A DNA stretch of 44,984 nucleotides from Synechococcus sp. 8F6. GTDB taxonomy: Bacteria; Cyanobacteriota; Cyanobacteriia; PCC-6307; Cyanobiaceae. Under the pieces are notes generated by a model. That model searched no databases. It was not told the DNA's origin and saw only the letters and a program-made list of their open reading frames with translations. Shown in pieces: positions 1 through 8,282 of this stretch (position 1 is the first letter of the stretch; each line of letters begins with the position of its first letter). A program made the translations under genes and the position numbers. The stretch is from the NCBI RefSeq assembly GCF_002252665.1, contig NZ_NQKZ01000015.1:1-44984 (forward strand), written 5' to 3'.

Positions 1-106
1 GCCGGCCGTGGAGGTAGGTGGCATCGAGGAAGACGTAGGCGTAGCCGCTCTCCTGCAGGGGCCGGTTCAAGAAGGCATGCACCTGGATGTCGATGTCTGT
101 CAGATG
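1..106 (-). mobile_element. IS256-family transposase fragment, cut by the window edge
   Basis: On the minus strand one frame reads AFLNRPLQESGYAYVFLDATY followed by LHGR and then runs off the window at base 1. This is the stretch around the first catalytic Asp (LDATY) of IS256 / mutator-type DDE transposases, which normally carry RPL..YPY.(W/Y)LDATY. In the same frame a TGA lies immediately upstream (complement of 107-109), so the N-terminal two fifths of the enzyme are missing. What follows upstream is repeat-rich non-coding DNA, so this is a broken copy or chimeric element rather than an intact insertion sequence. No terminal inverted repeat of an IS256 element can be recognised on this side. 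Confidence 0.7.
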
Positions 107-358
107 TCAATCAGGTTGAAAGGTGGCGTCAATCTGGTTGACCGGTTGACGCGGTTCTTTCAATGCCTCCTGATGGGTGAGAACCCTGTTGGGATCGTGA
201 TCGTGACCAGGGCTGTCGCGACGCGTCAATCAAGTTGTGGTTCCGGCGTCAATCTCAAGGCCGGTGGTCCAGTTTTCGTGTCGCCGCCTTGGTTTTGGTG
301 AGTTGGGGTGGTGGTGTCGTTGATCGTGACGGCCATGGCGCCCGCGTCAATTACGTAG
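106..358 (+). repeat. Dispersed GTCAATC repeat family, IS-end-like
   Basis: A short motif recurs in the same orientation: GTCAATCAGGTTG (106-118), GTCAATCTGGTTG (128-140), GTCAATCAAGTTG (225-237), GTCAATCTCAAGG (248-260) and a weaker GTCAATTACG (346-355). An inverted version occurs near 144-153 (GGTTGACGCGG). The first four form two pairs about 22-23 bases apart with roughly 97 bases between pairs. Most copies are preceded by GC. Such arrays resemble multiple transposase-binding sites at the ends of IS21- or Tn7-like elements. That reading is inference, since no istA/istB-like gene is in the window. Confidence 0.5.
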
Positions 359-806
359 GCGGTTCGCTCTGATCGCTGGAAACCCTTGCGGCAGCTACTT
401 TCGGCTGAGCCCAGCAGCAGCTCGTCCAAGCCAGTGCTCTTGCAGGGGCATCCGTTGCAGGGTGCTTTTTTGGTTTGGCCCCAATTCTGGGAGAGGAGAT
501 CGCCAAACGATCAGAGCTGTTGATGTGAATCCAGCATTGATCTTTGCACTGTGATACCCAACCTGGGCCCTGATTCGTAAATGCAGCGAGATCCCAGACC
601 TCCCCCCAGCCATCTCCACAGACGTTCCCCCCGCAACGACAGCGTTGACGGGCTTGATTCGTCCAAATCAGCTGCCTCCCAGAGGATCCCATCAATGATG
701 AGTGCTCCTGATCACCATGATTGAGGTTGCTTTTCATGCAGCAAAACGCCTCCAAATAGGCGCCACAGTGATTAAGGTTTCGCGACTCACAGCGGATATC
801 CACCCG
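359..806. other. Gene-free stretch between the mobile-element remnant and the sigma pseudogene
   Basis: About 450 bases with no convincing coding frame on either strand. Open frames across it on the minus strand have no recognisable protein features and skewed composition. The 5' part of the downstream sigma frame stays open back to an ATG at 702, but the residues before 807 do not resemble a sigma N-terminus. Confidence 0.5.
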
Positions 807-1778
807 ATGCCTGCGCCACAGAAGCTCCGCCGCGGAGACTGCGACGCGATCAGCCGGCACTTGCGTGCCATCGGTCGGGTGCCCCTGCTCACGCCTGAGG
901 AGGAAATCAGCCTGGGGCGGGCCGTGCAAAACGGCCAAAAACTGCTGGAGACAGCGGAAGAAATGAAGCTGCGCTGCGGCGGCCAGGAGCCCTGCCTGCA
1001 GGCCTGGGCCCTGGAGCTGGGCCTGACACCCCGTCAATTGCAGCGCCAACTGCGGCAGGCGGAGCGCGCCCGCGAGCGGATGGTGACCGCCAACTTGCGG
1101 CTGGTGGTGAGCATGGCGCGGCGCTACAGCCGTGGGCGCCTGGAACTCGACGACCTAATCCAGTAGGGGACCCTCGGCCTGATCCGCGCTGTCCAGCGCT
1201 ACGACCCAAGCCGGGGCTATCGGTTTTCCACCTATGCCACCTGGTGGGTTCGCGAAGGCCTGGGCCGGGCCCTGCAGCAGCAGGGCCGCAGCATCCGACT
1301 GCCGGCCCACATGCAAGACCGCCTGCAGCGTCTGCGGCGCTGTCAGCAGGAACTGCGCCAGATGCTCGGCCGCGAAGCCAGCCTCGAGGAGCTGGCGGAC
1401 GCCACCGAACTCAAACCGCTGGACATCCGGGAAGCACTGTTCCGCGCTCAGGAACCGCTCAGCCTCGACAGCGGCCACGGTTCGGAAGAGAAGCTGCGCC
1501 TGCTCGACACGCTGCGCTGCCAGGCCCAGCTGCCCCAGGACATGCTCACGGCCCATCTGTTGCAGAGCGACCTGGGGGCACTGCTCGAGGAGCTGCCTGC
1601 CCATGAAGTCGAGTTGCTGCGGTTGCGCTACGGCATCGACCAACCCGCACCCCTCAACCTCAGCGCCATCGCCCGGCAGATGGGCATCAGCCGCGACCAG
1701 GCCCGGGGGGTTGAACGCCGCGCCCACGCAGCGATCCGGCGCCTGTCGCAACGGGTGATCGACTATCTGGAAGCCTGA
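807..1778 (+). pseudogene. Group 2 sigma-70 factor interrupted by one nonsense codon
   Basis: The frame encodes a sigma factor of the cyanobacterial group 2 type. Region 1.2 is CDAISRHLRAIGRVPLLTPEE, region 2 contains ANLRLVVSMARRYSRGRLEL and then DDLIQ. After the stop it continues in the same frame with [36 protein letters not shown], region 3, and a region 4 helix-turn-helix ([20 protein letters not shown]). The break is a TAG at 1164-1166, exactly where the nearly invariant Glu of the DLIQEG motif should be, so one G-to-T change (GAG to TAG) explains it. No frameshift is present and the rest of the frame is open, which suggests a recent event. Start 807 is preferred because region 1.2 follows; an in-frame ATG at 702 also exists. 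Separate N- and C-terminal fragments would each lack half the core-binding or DNA-binding function. Confidence 0.85.
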
Positions 1779-1908
1779 TGCCCATGCGCCGTCCGCAATC
1801 TCTCCGCAGCCCGCATGAGCTGAACTACGGCCCAATGCCATGTGAATGGGACCAAGAGCGGTGCATGCTGAGCGGCGGCCGGCATGGCTGACACCGCGAG
1901 CTGACACC

Positions 1909-3192
1909 ATGAGCTGGCACCCCCACCTCTGGCACCCCACCACCCAGGTGGCCACGAGCCCCGAGCCGCTGCAGGTGCGCTCCGCCCGCGGCAGTGAGCT
2001 GGTGCTCGCCGATGGTCGCCGCCTGATCGATGCGATCAGCAGCTGGTGGGTGACCCTCCATGGCCACGCCGAGCCCGCCATTGCGGCGGCGATTGCCCGC
2101 CAGGCCCAGCAGCTGGAGCAGGTGATCTTCGCCAACTTCAGCCACGCCCCCGCCGAACAGCTGGCCACCCGGATCAGCGCCCTGACGGGCCTCGAGCGGC
2201 TGTTCTTCTCCGACAACGGCTCCACCGCCGTGGAAGTGGCGCTCAAGATCGCCTGGCAGTGGTGGCGCAACCAGGGCAGTGGCGACGCGGCGGGACTGCG
2301 CCGGCAGGTGATTGCCTTCGAGGGGGCGTACCACGGCGACACCTTCGGCGCGATGGCGCTGGGGGAGCGCTCGCTGTTTACCGACCCCTATGAGCCCCTG
2401 TTGTTTGCCGTGGCCCGTGTGGCCTGGCCCCACAGCCACTGGGGCGACGACGCGGTGGAGCAACGGGAACACCACGCCCTGCGCCAGCTCGAGCGGGCCC
2501 TGGAGACGCCCACCGCCGCCGTGATCCTCGAACCCCTGATCCAGGGGGCCAGCGGCATGCGGGTGGTGCGGCCGGCCTTCCTGCGGGCCGTGGCCGAGCG
2601 GGTGAAAGCCGCCGGCGCCCTGCTGATCGCCGATGAGGTATTCACGGGCTTCAGTCGCACGGGCGACCTGTTCGCCTGCCGCCGGGCCGGCATTCAACCC
2701 GACCTGATGGCCCTCTCCAAAGGCCTCACCGGAGGCTTCCTGCCGATGGGGGTGACGATGGCCAGCGAGCGGCTCTACCAGGGCTTCATCAGCGAGCGGC
2801 CCGAAGCCACCTTCTTCCACGGCCACAGCTTCACCGCCAACCCCCTGGGCTGTGCCGCGGCGCTGGCCAGCTTGGATCTGCTCCAGGCCCACCCCGAGCG
2901 CTTCCAGCAGTTCGAGCTGCGCCACACGCCCCTGCTCGAGGAGCTGGCCCAGCACCCCTTGGTGCGGCGGCCGCGCTGCGTCGGCACCATGGCGGCCTTT
3001 GATGTGGAAGCTGGCGAGGCCAGCTACCTCAATCCCGTGGGCAAACAGATCCAGCGCCACTGCCTAGAACAGGGCGTGTACCTGCGCCCGCTGGGCAACG
3101 TGGTGTATCTGCTGCCGCCCCTGGGGATCAGCACCCCCCAGCTTGAGCAGTGCTACGGCGCTCTGCGTTCAGCCGTCGACGCCCTGGCTTAA
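1909..3192 (+). CDS. bioA: Adenosylmethionine-8-amino-7-oxononanoate aminotransferase (BioA)
   Basis: PLP-dependent class III aminotransferase of 427 residues that converts KAPA to DAPA in biotin synthesis, using S-adenosylmethionine as amino donor. Visible signs are the N-terminal HLWHPTTQ box, the [16 protein letters not shown] segment, the PLP aspartate region [14 protein letters not shown] and the Schiff-base lysine in [16 protein letters not shown]. Length is normal for the family. The ATG at 1909 places the conserved WHP box a few residues from the N-terminus. An upstream in-frame ATG at 1846 would add an unconserved leader. The stop overlaps the stop of the convergent ndhF/cupS relict in a shared TTAA. 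No other bio gene lies in the window, though bioF/D/C often precede bioA in this group. Confidence 0.92.
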   Translation: MSWHPHLWHPTTQVATSPEPLQVRSARGSELVLADGRRLIDAISSWWVTLHGHAEPAIAAAIARQAQQLEQVIFANFSHAPAEQLATRISALTGLERLFFSDNGSTAVEVALKIAWQWWRNQGSGDAAGLRRQVIAFEGAYHGDTFGAMALGERSLFTDPYEPLLFAVARVAWPHSHWGDDAVEQREHHALRQLERALETPTAAVILEPLIQGASGMRVVRPAFLRAVAERVKAAGALLIADEVFTGFSRTGDLFACRRAGIQPDLMALSKGLTGGFLPMGVTMASERLYQGFISERPEATFFHGHSFTANPLGCAAALASLDLLQAHPERFQQFELRHTPLLEELAQHPLVRRPRCVGTMAAFDVEAGEASYLNPVGKQIQRHCLEQGVYLRPLGNVVYLLPPLGISTPQLEQCYGALRSAVDALA

Positions 3193-4945
3193 CCCGGCAG
3201 GATCACGCGATCGATCACGTGCACCACGCCGTTGTCGCAGGCGATGTCGGCCGTCACCACGGTGGCGTTTTTCACCTCGAAGGGATCGGCGCGGCGGATC
3301 GGGATCGGGGCGCCTTCCAGGCTCGGCAACTCCGGCTGCGCCACCAGGGCCTCCCGGGTGTGGGCACCAGCGATCACGTGATACTTCAGGATCCGCGCCA
3401 GCTGAGGTGGGTTGTCCACCAGGGTCTGCACCGTGCCGGGGGGCAGGGCATAGACGCCGTTGCGCACCAGCAGCTGGGGCAGGTGCAGCACCAGCCCCAT
3501 CAGCACGGTGGTGGGCAGCACCATCAGCCACAGCACCTCTGCCGAGCGGTGGGTGAAGGGGGTGGGACGCCCGCCCCAGATCTGGCCGAACACACGGATC
3601 AAGCCAGCGCTGATCAGGGCATTGCTGAGCAACACCACCCCACCCAGCAGCCAGGGGTGGCCGCTGCTGGCCGTGAGGGCCAGCAACTCCCGCAGGGCCG
3701 CGAAGCCGGCGAAGGGGGGCAGGCCCATGAGACCGGCGGCACCGGCCAGGAAGGCCAGGCCCATCAGCGGCCGCCGGCTCCAGAGCCCCCCAGTTGGGTG
3801 AGGTCCTGGGTGACGTTGCTGATCACGATCGTGCCGATCGCCATCAACAGCAAGGCCATCGGCAGCGGATACACCAGCAGCAGATGGTCGGCCACGGCGC
3901 TGCCGCCCAGACCGACCGCCACAAACAGCAGCCCCAGCCAACTGCTCACCAGGAAACTCAGCGCCCGCTTGACATCGATCTGGGCCAAGGCAATCAGCGA
4001 GGCCACCACGGCGGTGGAGCCCCCCACCACCACCAGCACGCTCTGCACGAAGGGGCTGAGCTCCAGCAGCGGCTCTAGGCGCAACAGAACCCAGGCGCCA
4101 CCCACCACCACCACCGCATTGCGCAGGATCGTGGAGGGCAGCGGACTCTCCATCGCCTCGTCGAGCCAGAGGTGCAGGGGGATCTGGGCGCACTTCCCCA
4201 TCGGACCAGCGATCAGGGCCAGCAAGATCAGCTGAAATCCCGCTGGAAGGCTCTGGCCGTTATTGCTGAGGTCGGCAGCCCAGGCCTGAAGGCCATGAAA
4301 ATTCCAGGTGCCGGCAACCGGCAGCAGGGCAATCACTCCGGCCAACAGGATCAGGTCGCCAAGGCGTTTGGTGAGAAAGGCGTCGCGAGCCCCCTTCACC
4401 ACCAGGGGCTGGTTGTACCAGGTGCCCACGATCAGGTAGGTGCCGAGGGTGAGCAGCTCCAGGATCACGTAGCTGAAGAACACCGAATCGGTGAGCACCA
4501 GGGCGCACAGACCCGCCTCGAAGAAGCTGAGCGAGCCGAAAAACCGCGGCCAGCCCCAGTCCATCTCCAGGTAGCCGATCGCATAGATCTGCACCAGCAG
4601 GTGCAGGCCCGTGATCACCGCCATCGCCACCAGGGCGGGCTCGGTCACCAGTCCGTCAAAGCCGACCCGCAAGCCGGCGGTGTCGAGCCAGGTCCAGTTG
4701 AAACTGATCGGCCGATGCAGAGCCTCAGCGCCGGCGCGGGCATTGGTGTGCAGGGCTGATAGGGCGCAGACGCTATGGGCGAAGGCCACAGCCACCATCG
4801 CCAGATTGAGGTAGCCGCAGGGGCGGGGGCCCGTGCGGGAGATCACGCCTGGCGACCACGCCAGGGAGGCCAGAGCTGCGACCAGGGGGTACAGGGGCAC
4901 AAGCCAGGCCGTCTGAAGCAGAAAGACGGTCACAATGTCAACCAA
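3189..4945 (-). pseudogene. Collapsed CO2-uptake NDH-1 locus: frameshifted ndhF fused to a truncated fasciclin/CupS-like domain
   Basis: From 4945 downwards the frame encodes an NdhF of the CO2-uptake type, with DWGWPRFFGSLSFFEAGLCA, LELLTLGTYLIVGTWYNQPL and KGARDAFLTKRLGDLILLAG. Near 3786-3791 (a run of six G on the coding strand) the frame shifts: LTQLGG ends in stop, while the other frame resumes at once with [19 protein letters not shown]. NdhF sequence continues to about residue 490 ([18 protein letters not shown]). The frame then passes without a stop into [36 protein letters not shown] and [14 protein letters not shown], the C-terminal half of a fasciclin (FAS1) domain. CupS of the ndhF3-ndhD3-cupA-cupS operon is a FAS1-fold protein. 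I therefore infer a deletion from late ndhF3 into mid cupS, junction near 3455-3490, removing ndhD3 and cupA. The start is TTG at 4945 or GTG at 4933. Function is almost certainly lost. Confidence 0.75.
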
Positions 4946-5342
4946 GCAGTGGAAATCACAACACTTGAGGCATTCAGACGGGCCCGAATCGGCCAGAGGT
5001 CAGCAACTTTAAGAAGCATTCAATGCCGTTGGGCGGGGAAAACAAAGGAATGCCCGATTCGCCTCAACAGCAACCCTGATCACTCCGAGGCACACCGCCC
5101 TGCTGCCGGCCTGGCCATGATCAGCCCAGTCGTCTCGCCGTGATGGCCTGCACCAAGTGCGGCTGCCGCCTGGGCCGTGGCCGGGGTGGCGCTGGCGCTG
5201 TCGCTCCTCTCCGACAGCCTGATGCAAGGCGACATCCCCTTGGGCGAACCGAGCCGCCTAGACCGATCGAACGAGGCCCCAGCTCCGAGCGAAGCCAAAG
5301 GTTCCAACTAACCCGCAGCGCAGGCGATCGTCAGCACAGGGC
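4946..5342. other. Intergenic stretch upstream of the ndhF relict; one doubtful 44-codon frame
   Basis: No recognisable gene. A GTG-initiated plus-strand frame at 5177-5311 would give a short hydrophobic N-terminus (VAGVALALSLLSDSLMQ) and a polar tail ending KGSN. It is cut off from upstream coding by a TGA in frame and could be the tail of a decayed small membrane protein. The region should hold the promoter of the ndhF relict, transcribed leftward. I could not identify an NdhR/CcmR site with confidence. Confidence 0.35.
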
Positions 5343-5999
5343 TCAACCAGCCCGACGGCGCGCCAGAACGACCTTCACCAGCAGCGCCACCACGCCCGCC
5401 CCCAAGGCAATCCAGGCCAGCAGCTGAATCATCTGGGACCAGGGAGCCAACCATCCCTCCACCTGCGCATAGCCCTTGCCCATCGCCTGGCCCGCCAGGG
5501 TGAGTAGCAGGGTCCAGATCAGGCTGCCAGCGGTCGTCCAGGCCAGAAAAGCGGGTTGAGGCATCGTCTCGATGCCCGCCGGCACCGACACCAGGGTGCG
5601 CAGGCCAGGAATCAGCCGCCCCCAGAACACCACGGCCGCCCCATGCCGCTTGAACCAGCGGCGACTGCGGGCCAGATCGCCGACCTGGATGCCCAGCCAC
5701 TTGCCCCGTCGCTCCAGCCACTGGCCGATTCGCTCCTCGCTGATCAACCGGCCGATGCCATACCAAAACCAGGCCCCCAGCACGGTGCCCACCAGCCCGG
5801 CCAACACGGTGGGGAGCAACTCCAAACGCCCCTGGTAGACCAGATACCCCCCATAGGGCATCACCACCTCCGAGGGGATGGGTGGGATGAGGTTTTCCAG
5901 CAACATCACCAGGGCGATGGCGCCATAGCCCAGCAGCGGGTTGGCCTCCACCGCCGAGCCGATCAGGTTGGACAAACCGTCGACTGAGGGCAGCGTCAA
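5343..5999 (-). CDS. DedA / SNARE-associated family membrane protein
   Basis: About 218 residues if it starts at the TTG at 5997-5999. DedA-family hallmarks are the early helix ending ENLIPPIPSEVVMPYGGYLV, an internal GTVLGAWFWYGIGRL helix, and FWGRLIPGLRTLVSVPAGIE followed by the MPQPAFL loop. DedA proteins are polytopic inner-membrane proteins implicated in lipid scrambling (undecaprenyl phosphate, phosphatidylethanolamine) and envelope homeostasis; the substrate here is unknown. The frame is open further upstream, but the added sequence would overlap the divergent ktrB start and lacks DedA similarity. Only about 60 bases separate it from ktrB, so the two promoters must be compact or overlapping. 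Confidence 0.85.
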   Translation of the reverse strand: MTLPSVDGLSNLIGSAVEANPLLGYGAIALVMLLENLIPPIPSEVVMPYGGYLVYQGRLELLPTVLAGLVGTVLGAWFWYGIGRLISEERIGQWLERRGKWLGIQVGDLARSRRWFKRHGAAVVFWGRLIPGLRTLVSVPAGIETMPQPAFLAWTTAGSLIWTLLLTLAGQAMGKGYAQVEGWLAPWSQMIQLLAWIALGAGVVALLVKVVLARRRAG

Positions 6000-6062
6000 G
6001 GGAAAACCCTGGTGTCCGGGGTGATTAGGGTAGACATCGCTTTGGCATCGCCCCAGGCTCCG

Positions 6063-7499
6063 ATGCGGCGATCTGCCCCAAGCCCTGCCACTGCCCCCAA
6101 CCTGACCGCCGCCACCCCCTGGAACGCGGTCAAAACGTGGCGGCAGCAACTCACCGTGCCGCAGTTCACGGTGGTGACCGGTGCCCTGGTGATCGCCTTC
6201 GGCACCGTGATCCTGGCCAGCCCGCTCTGCTCCACCGACGCGGTGGGCCTGTGGGAGGCACTGTTCACCGTGACCTCAGCGATCACGGTGACGGGGCTGT
6301 CGATCATCGACATCAGCCGCGACCTCACCGCCTTTGGCCAGGTGGCCCTGGCGGGCCTGATCATCACGGGCGGCCTGGGCCTGATGGCGATCACCACTTT
6401 CCTGCAGGGTTTCGTGCAGGGCCACTCGGGCCTGCGCCACCGGCTCGACAGGGGCCGGGCCCTCGACGACTTCGGCGTGGGCGGCATCGGCCCCACCTTC
6501 AACAGCATCCTGATGACGGGCTTCTGCGTGATGGGCCTGGGCACCGTGGTGCTCTACGTCTTCGGTTTCACCGACATCAACAATCCGCTCGAGCGCCTCT
6601 GGGCTGCGCTGTTTCACTGCATCAGCGCCTACAACAACGCCGGCTTCGGCCTCTGGAGCGACAACCTGGTGCACTACCGAGACAACCCCGTGGTGAATGG
6701 GGTCATCGCCACCATGGTCGTGGTGGGCGGCATCGGCTGGCGGGTGATCAACGACCTATGGAGCAACCGGGCCCGACTGCAACGGATGCGCCGGCTCAGC
6801 CTGCACACCCGTCTTGTGCTGCGCAGCACGGTGCTGCTGATCGGCTTTGGCGCCCTAGGCCTGCTGTTCACCGAGCACTTCGCCGCCGGCGGCGTGATGG
6901 AAAATCTCCACTGGTGGCAGCGGATCCAGGTGACGCTGTTCCAATCGATCACCGCCCGCACGGCAGGCTTCAACACCGTGCCCCTGTCGATCCAGACCTT
7001 CTCCGACGCCGGCTTGCTGCTGTTGATCGTGCTGATGTTCATCGGCGCCAGCCCCGGCGGCACCGGCGGCGGCATCAAAACCACCACCTTCGCCACCCTG
7101 ATGGGAGCCACCCGCTCCACCCTCCAGGGCCGGGAAGAAGTGGTGATCCACCGGCGCCAGATCCCCGACACCGTGGTGCTGCGCGCCGTGGGTGTAACCC
7201 TGGCGTCGGCGATCTTCGTGATCCTGATGGCCCTGCTGCTGGGGCTCGGGCCAACCACCACTGGAGAGCCGACCAGCATCAGCTTCAACTTCCTGGAAAA
7301 GCTGTTCACCTGCGTGTCGGCCTTCGGCACCGTGGGTTTTGACCTGGGCGTGACCGCCCAGCTCAACCGCTGGGGCCAGCTGGTGCTGATGGTGGGCATG
7401 TTCGTGGGCAGACTGGGCATCCTGCTACTGCTCTCAGCGATCTATGGCAGCCGGCCCCAACCGCGCGTGGGCTATCCCCGCGAAGAGCTCTACATCTGA
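6063..7499 (+). CDS. ktrB: KtrB-type potassium uptake channel subunit
   Basis: A TrkH/KtrB/HKT-superfamily K+ translocating subunit of about 478 residues. Four selectivity loops can be seen, each with its filter glycine: SAITVTGLSI, ISAYNNAGFGL, SITARTAGFNTV and VSAFGTVGFDLG. The conserved intramembrane gating loop appears as GASPGGTGGGIKTTTFATL, and MVVVGGIGWRVINDLW belongs to the second repeat. In cyanobacteria KtrB works with the RCK protein KtrA (next gene, 12 bases downstream) in Na+-dependent high-affinity K+ uptake under osmotic stress. Start 6063 (MRRSAPSPATAP) is preferred; an in-frame ATG at 6012 would run close to the divergent dedA start. KtrE, a third subunit in Synechocystis, is not in the window. 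Confidence 0.9.
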   Translation: MRRSAPSPATAPNLTAATPWNAVKTWRQQLTVPQFTVVTGALVIAFGTVILASPLCSTDAVGLWEALFTVTSAITVTGLSIIDISRDLTAFGQVALAGLIITGGLGLMAITTFLQGFVQGHSGLRHRLDRGRALDDFGVGGIGPTFNSILMTGFCVMGLGTVVLYVFGFTDINNPLERLWAALFHCISAYNNAGFGLWSDNLVHYRDNPVVNGVIATMVVVGGIGWRVINDLWSNRARLQRMRRLSLHTRLVLRSTVLLIGFGALGLLFTEHFAAGGVMENLHWWQRIQVTLFQSITARTAGFNTVPLSIQTFSDAGLLLLIVLMFIGASPGGTGGGIKTTTFATLMGATRSTLQGREEVVIHRRQIPDTVVLRAVGVTLASAIFVILMALLLGLGPTTTGEPTSISFNFLEKLFTCVSAFGTVGFDLGVTAQLNRWGQLVLMVGMFVGRLGILLLLSAIYGSRPQPRVGYPREELYI

Positions 7500-7511
7500 A
7501 CTCCCAAACCC

Positions 7512-8216
7512 ATGACGAACTGGTGGCACTGGAACCCTTCGGAAGGCGCCATCAAGGGAGGGTTTGCGGTGATCGGCGTGGGACGCTTCGGCTCCGCCGT
7601 GTGCAGCGAACTGAGCAAGGCCGGGGCCGAGGTGCTGGCGATCGATGCCAGCCAGCGGGCCATCGATGAGCTGCGCCAGATGGACCCCGCCATCGAAGCG
7701 CGGGTGGTGGATTGCACCGACGAAGAGGCCCTAAGGGCCGCCGGCGTGCTCGACATGACCACGGTGGTGGTGGCCATGAGTGATCCGATCGAAGCCAGCG
7801 TGACCGCCACCTTGATCGTCAAGGACGGTGCCGGCAGCCGGGTGAAACAGGTGATCGCCAGGGCCACCAGCGATCTGCACATGAAGATGCTGCAGCGGGT
7901 GGGGGCCGATCGGGTGGTGTTCCCCTCGAAGATGCAGGGGCACCGGCTCGGCATGGAGCTGGTGCGGCCCAACCTTCTGGAGCGCCTGCGCCTCGACGAC
8001 CGCAACAGCATCGAGGAGATTCGCGTGCCCCAGGCCTTCATCGGCCAGTCGCTGCGCGACATCAATCTGCGCAAGAACTTCAACGTCAGCGTGCTGGCCG
8101 CCGGACCCGACAACCAGCTCACCGTCAATCCACCCGCCTCCCACGTGCTCCAGGCCGGCGAGCTGCTGGTGGTGATGGGCGCCAGCGACGCCCTGGCGGA
8201 GCTGCCCGGGGCGTAG
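7512..8216 (+). CDS. ktrA: KtrA regulatory RCK subunit of K+ uptake
   Basis: A 234-residue cytosolic protein with an N-terminal Rossmann RCK_N domain (FAVIGVGRFGSAVCSELSKA, then VLAIDAS with the acidic residue at the end of strand 2) and a C-terminal RCK_C domain (SIEEIRVPQAFIGQSLRDIN). These proteins form octameric rings that gate KtrB in response to ATP/ADP and, in some species, c-di-AMP. It directly follows ktrB with a 12-base gap, so co-transcription is expected. The length is typical. Nothing unusual is seen in the nucleotide-binding glycines. Confidence 0.92.
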   Translation: MTNWWHWNPSEGAIKGGFAVIGVGRFGSAVCSELSKAGAEVLAIDASQRAIDELRQMDPAIEARVVDCTDEEALRAAGVLDMTTVVVAMSDPIEASVTATLIVKDGAGSRVKQVIARATSDLHMKMLQRVGADRVVFPSKMQGHRLGMELVRPNLLERLRLDDRNSIEEIRVPQAFIGQSLRDINLRKNFNVSVLAAGPDNQLTVNPPASHVLQAGELLVVMGASDALAELPGA

Positions 8217-8282
8217 ACATCGAGGCGTTGCACATTCTCGATCGACTTACCGGGTTATTGTCAACAGTCCGCGCGATCGGCC

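Noticed and set aside
351-1049. A 232-codon minus-strand frame near the left end
   Set aside because: Overlaps the sigma region 1-2 coding on the other strand and contains no recognisable motif.
1155-2342. A 395-codon minus-strand frame opposite the sigma pseudogene and bioA
   Set aside because: No protein-like segments; it spans two unrelated plus-strand genes and is a GC-rich shadow.
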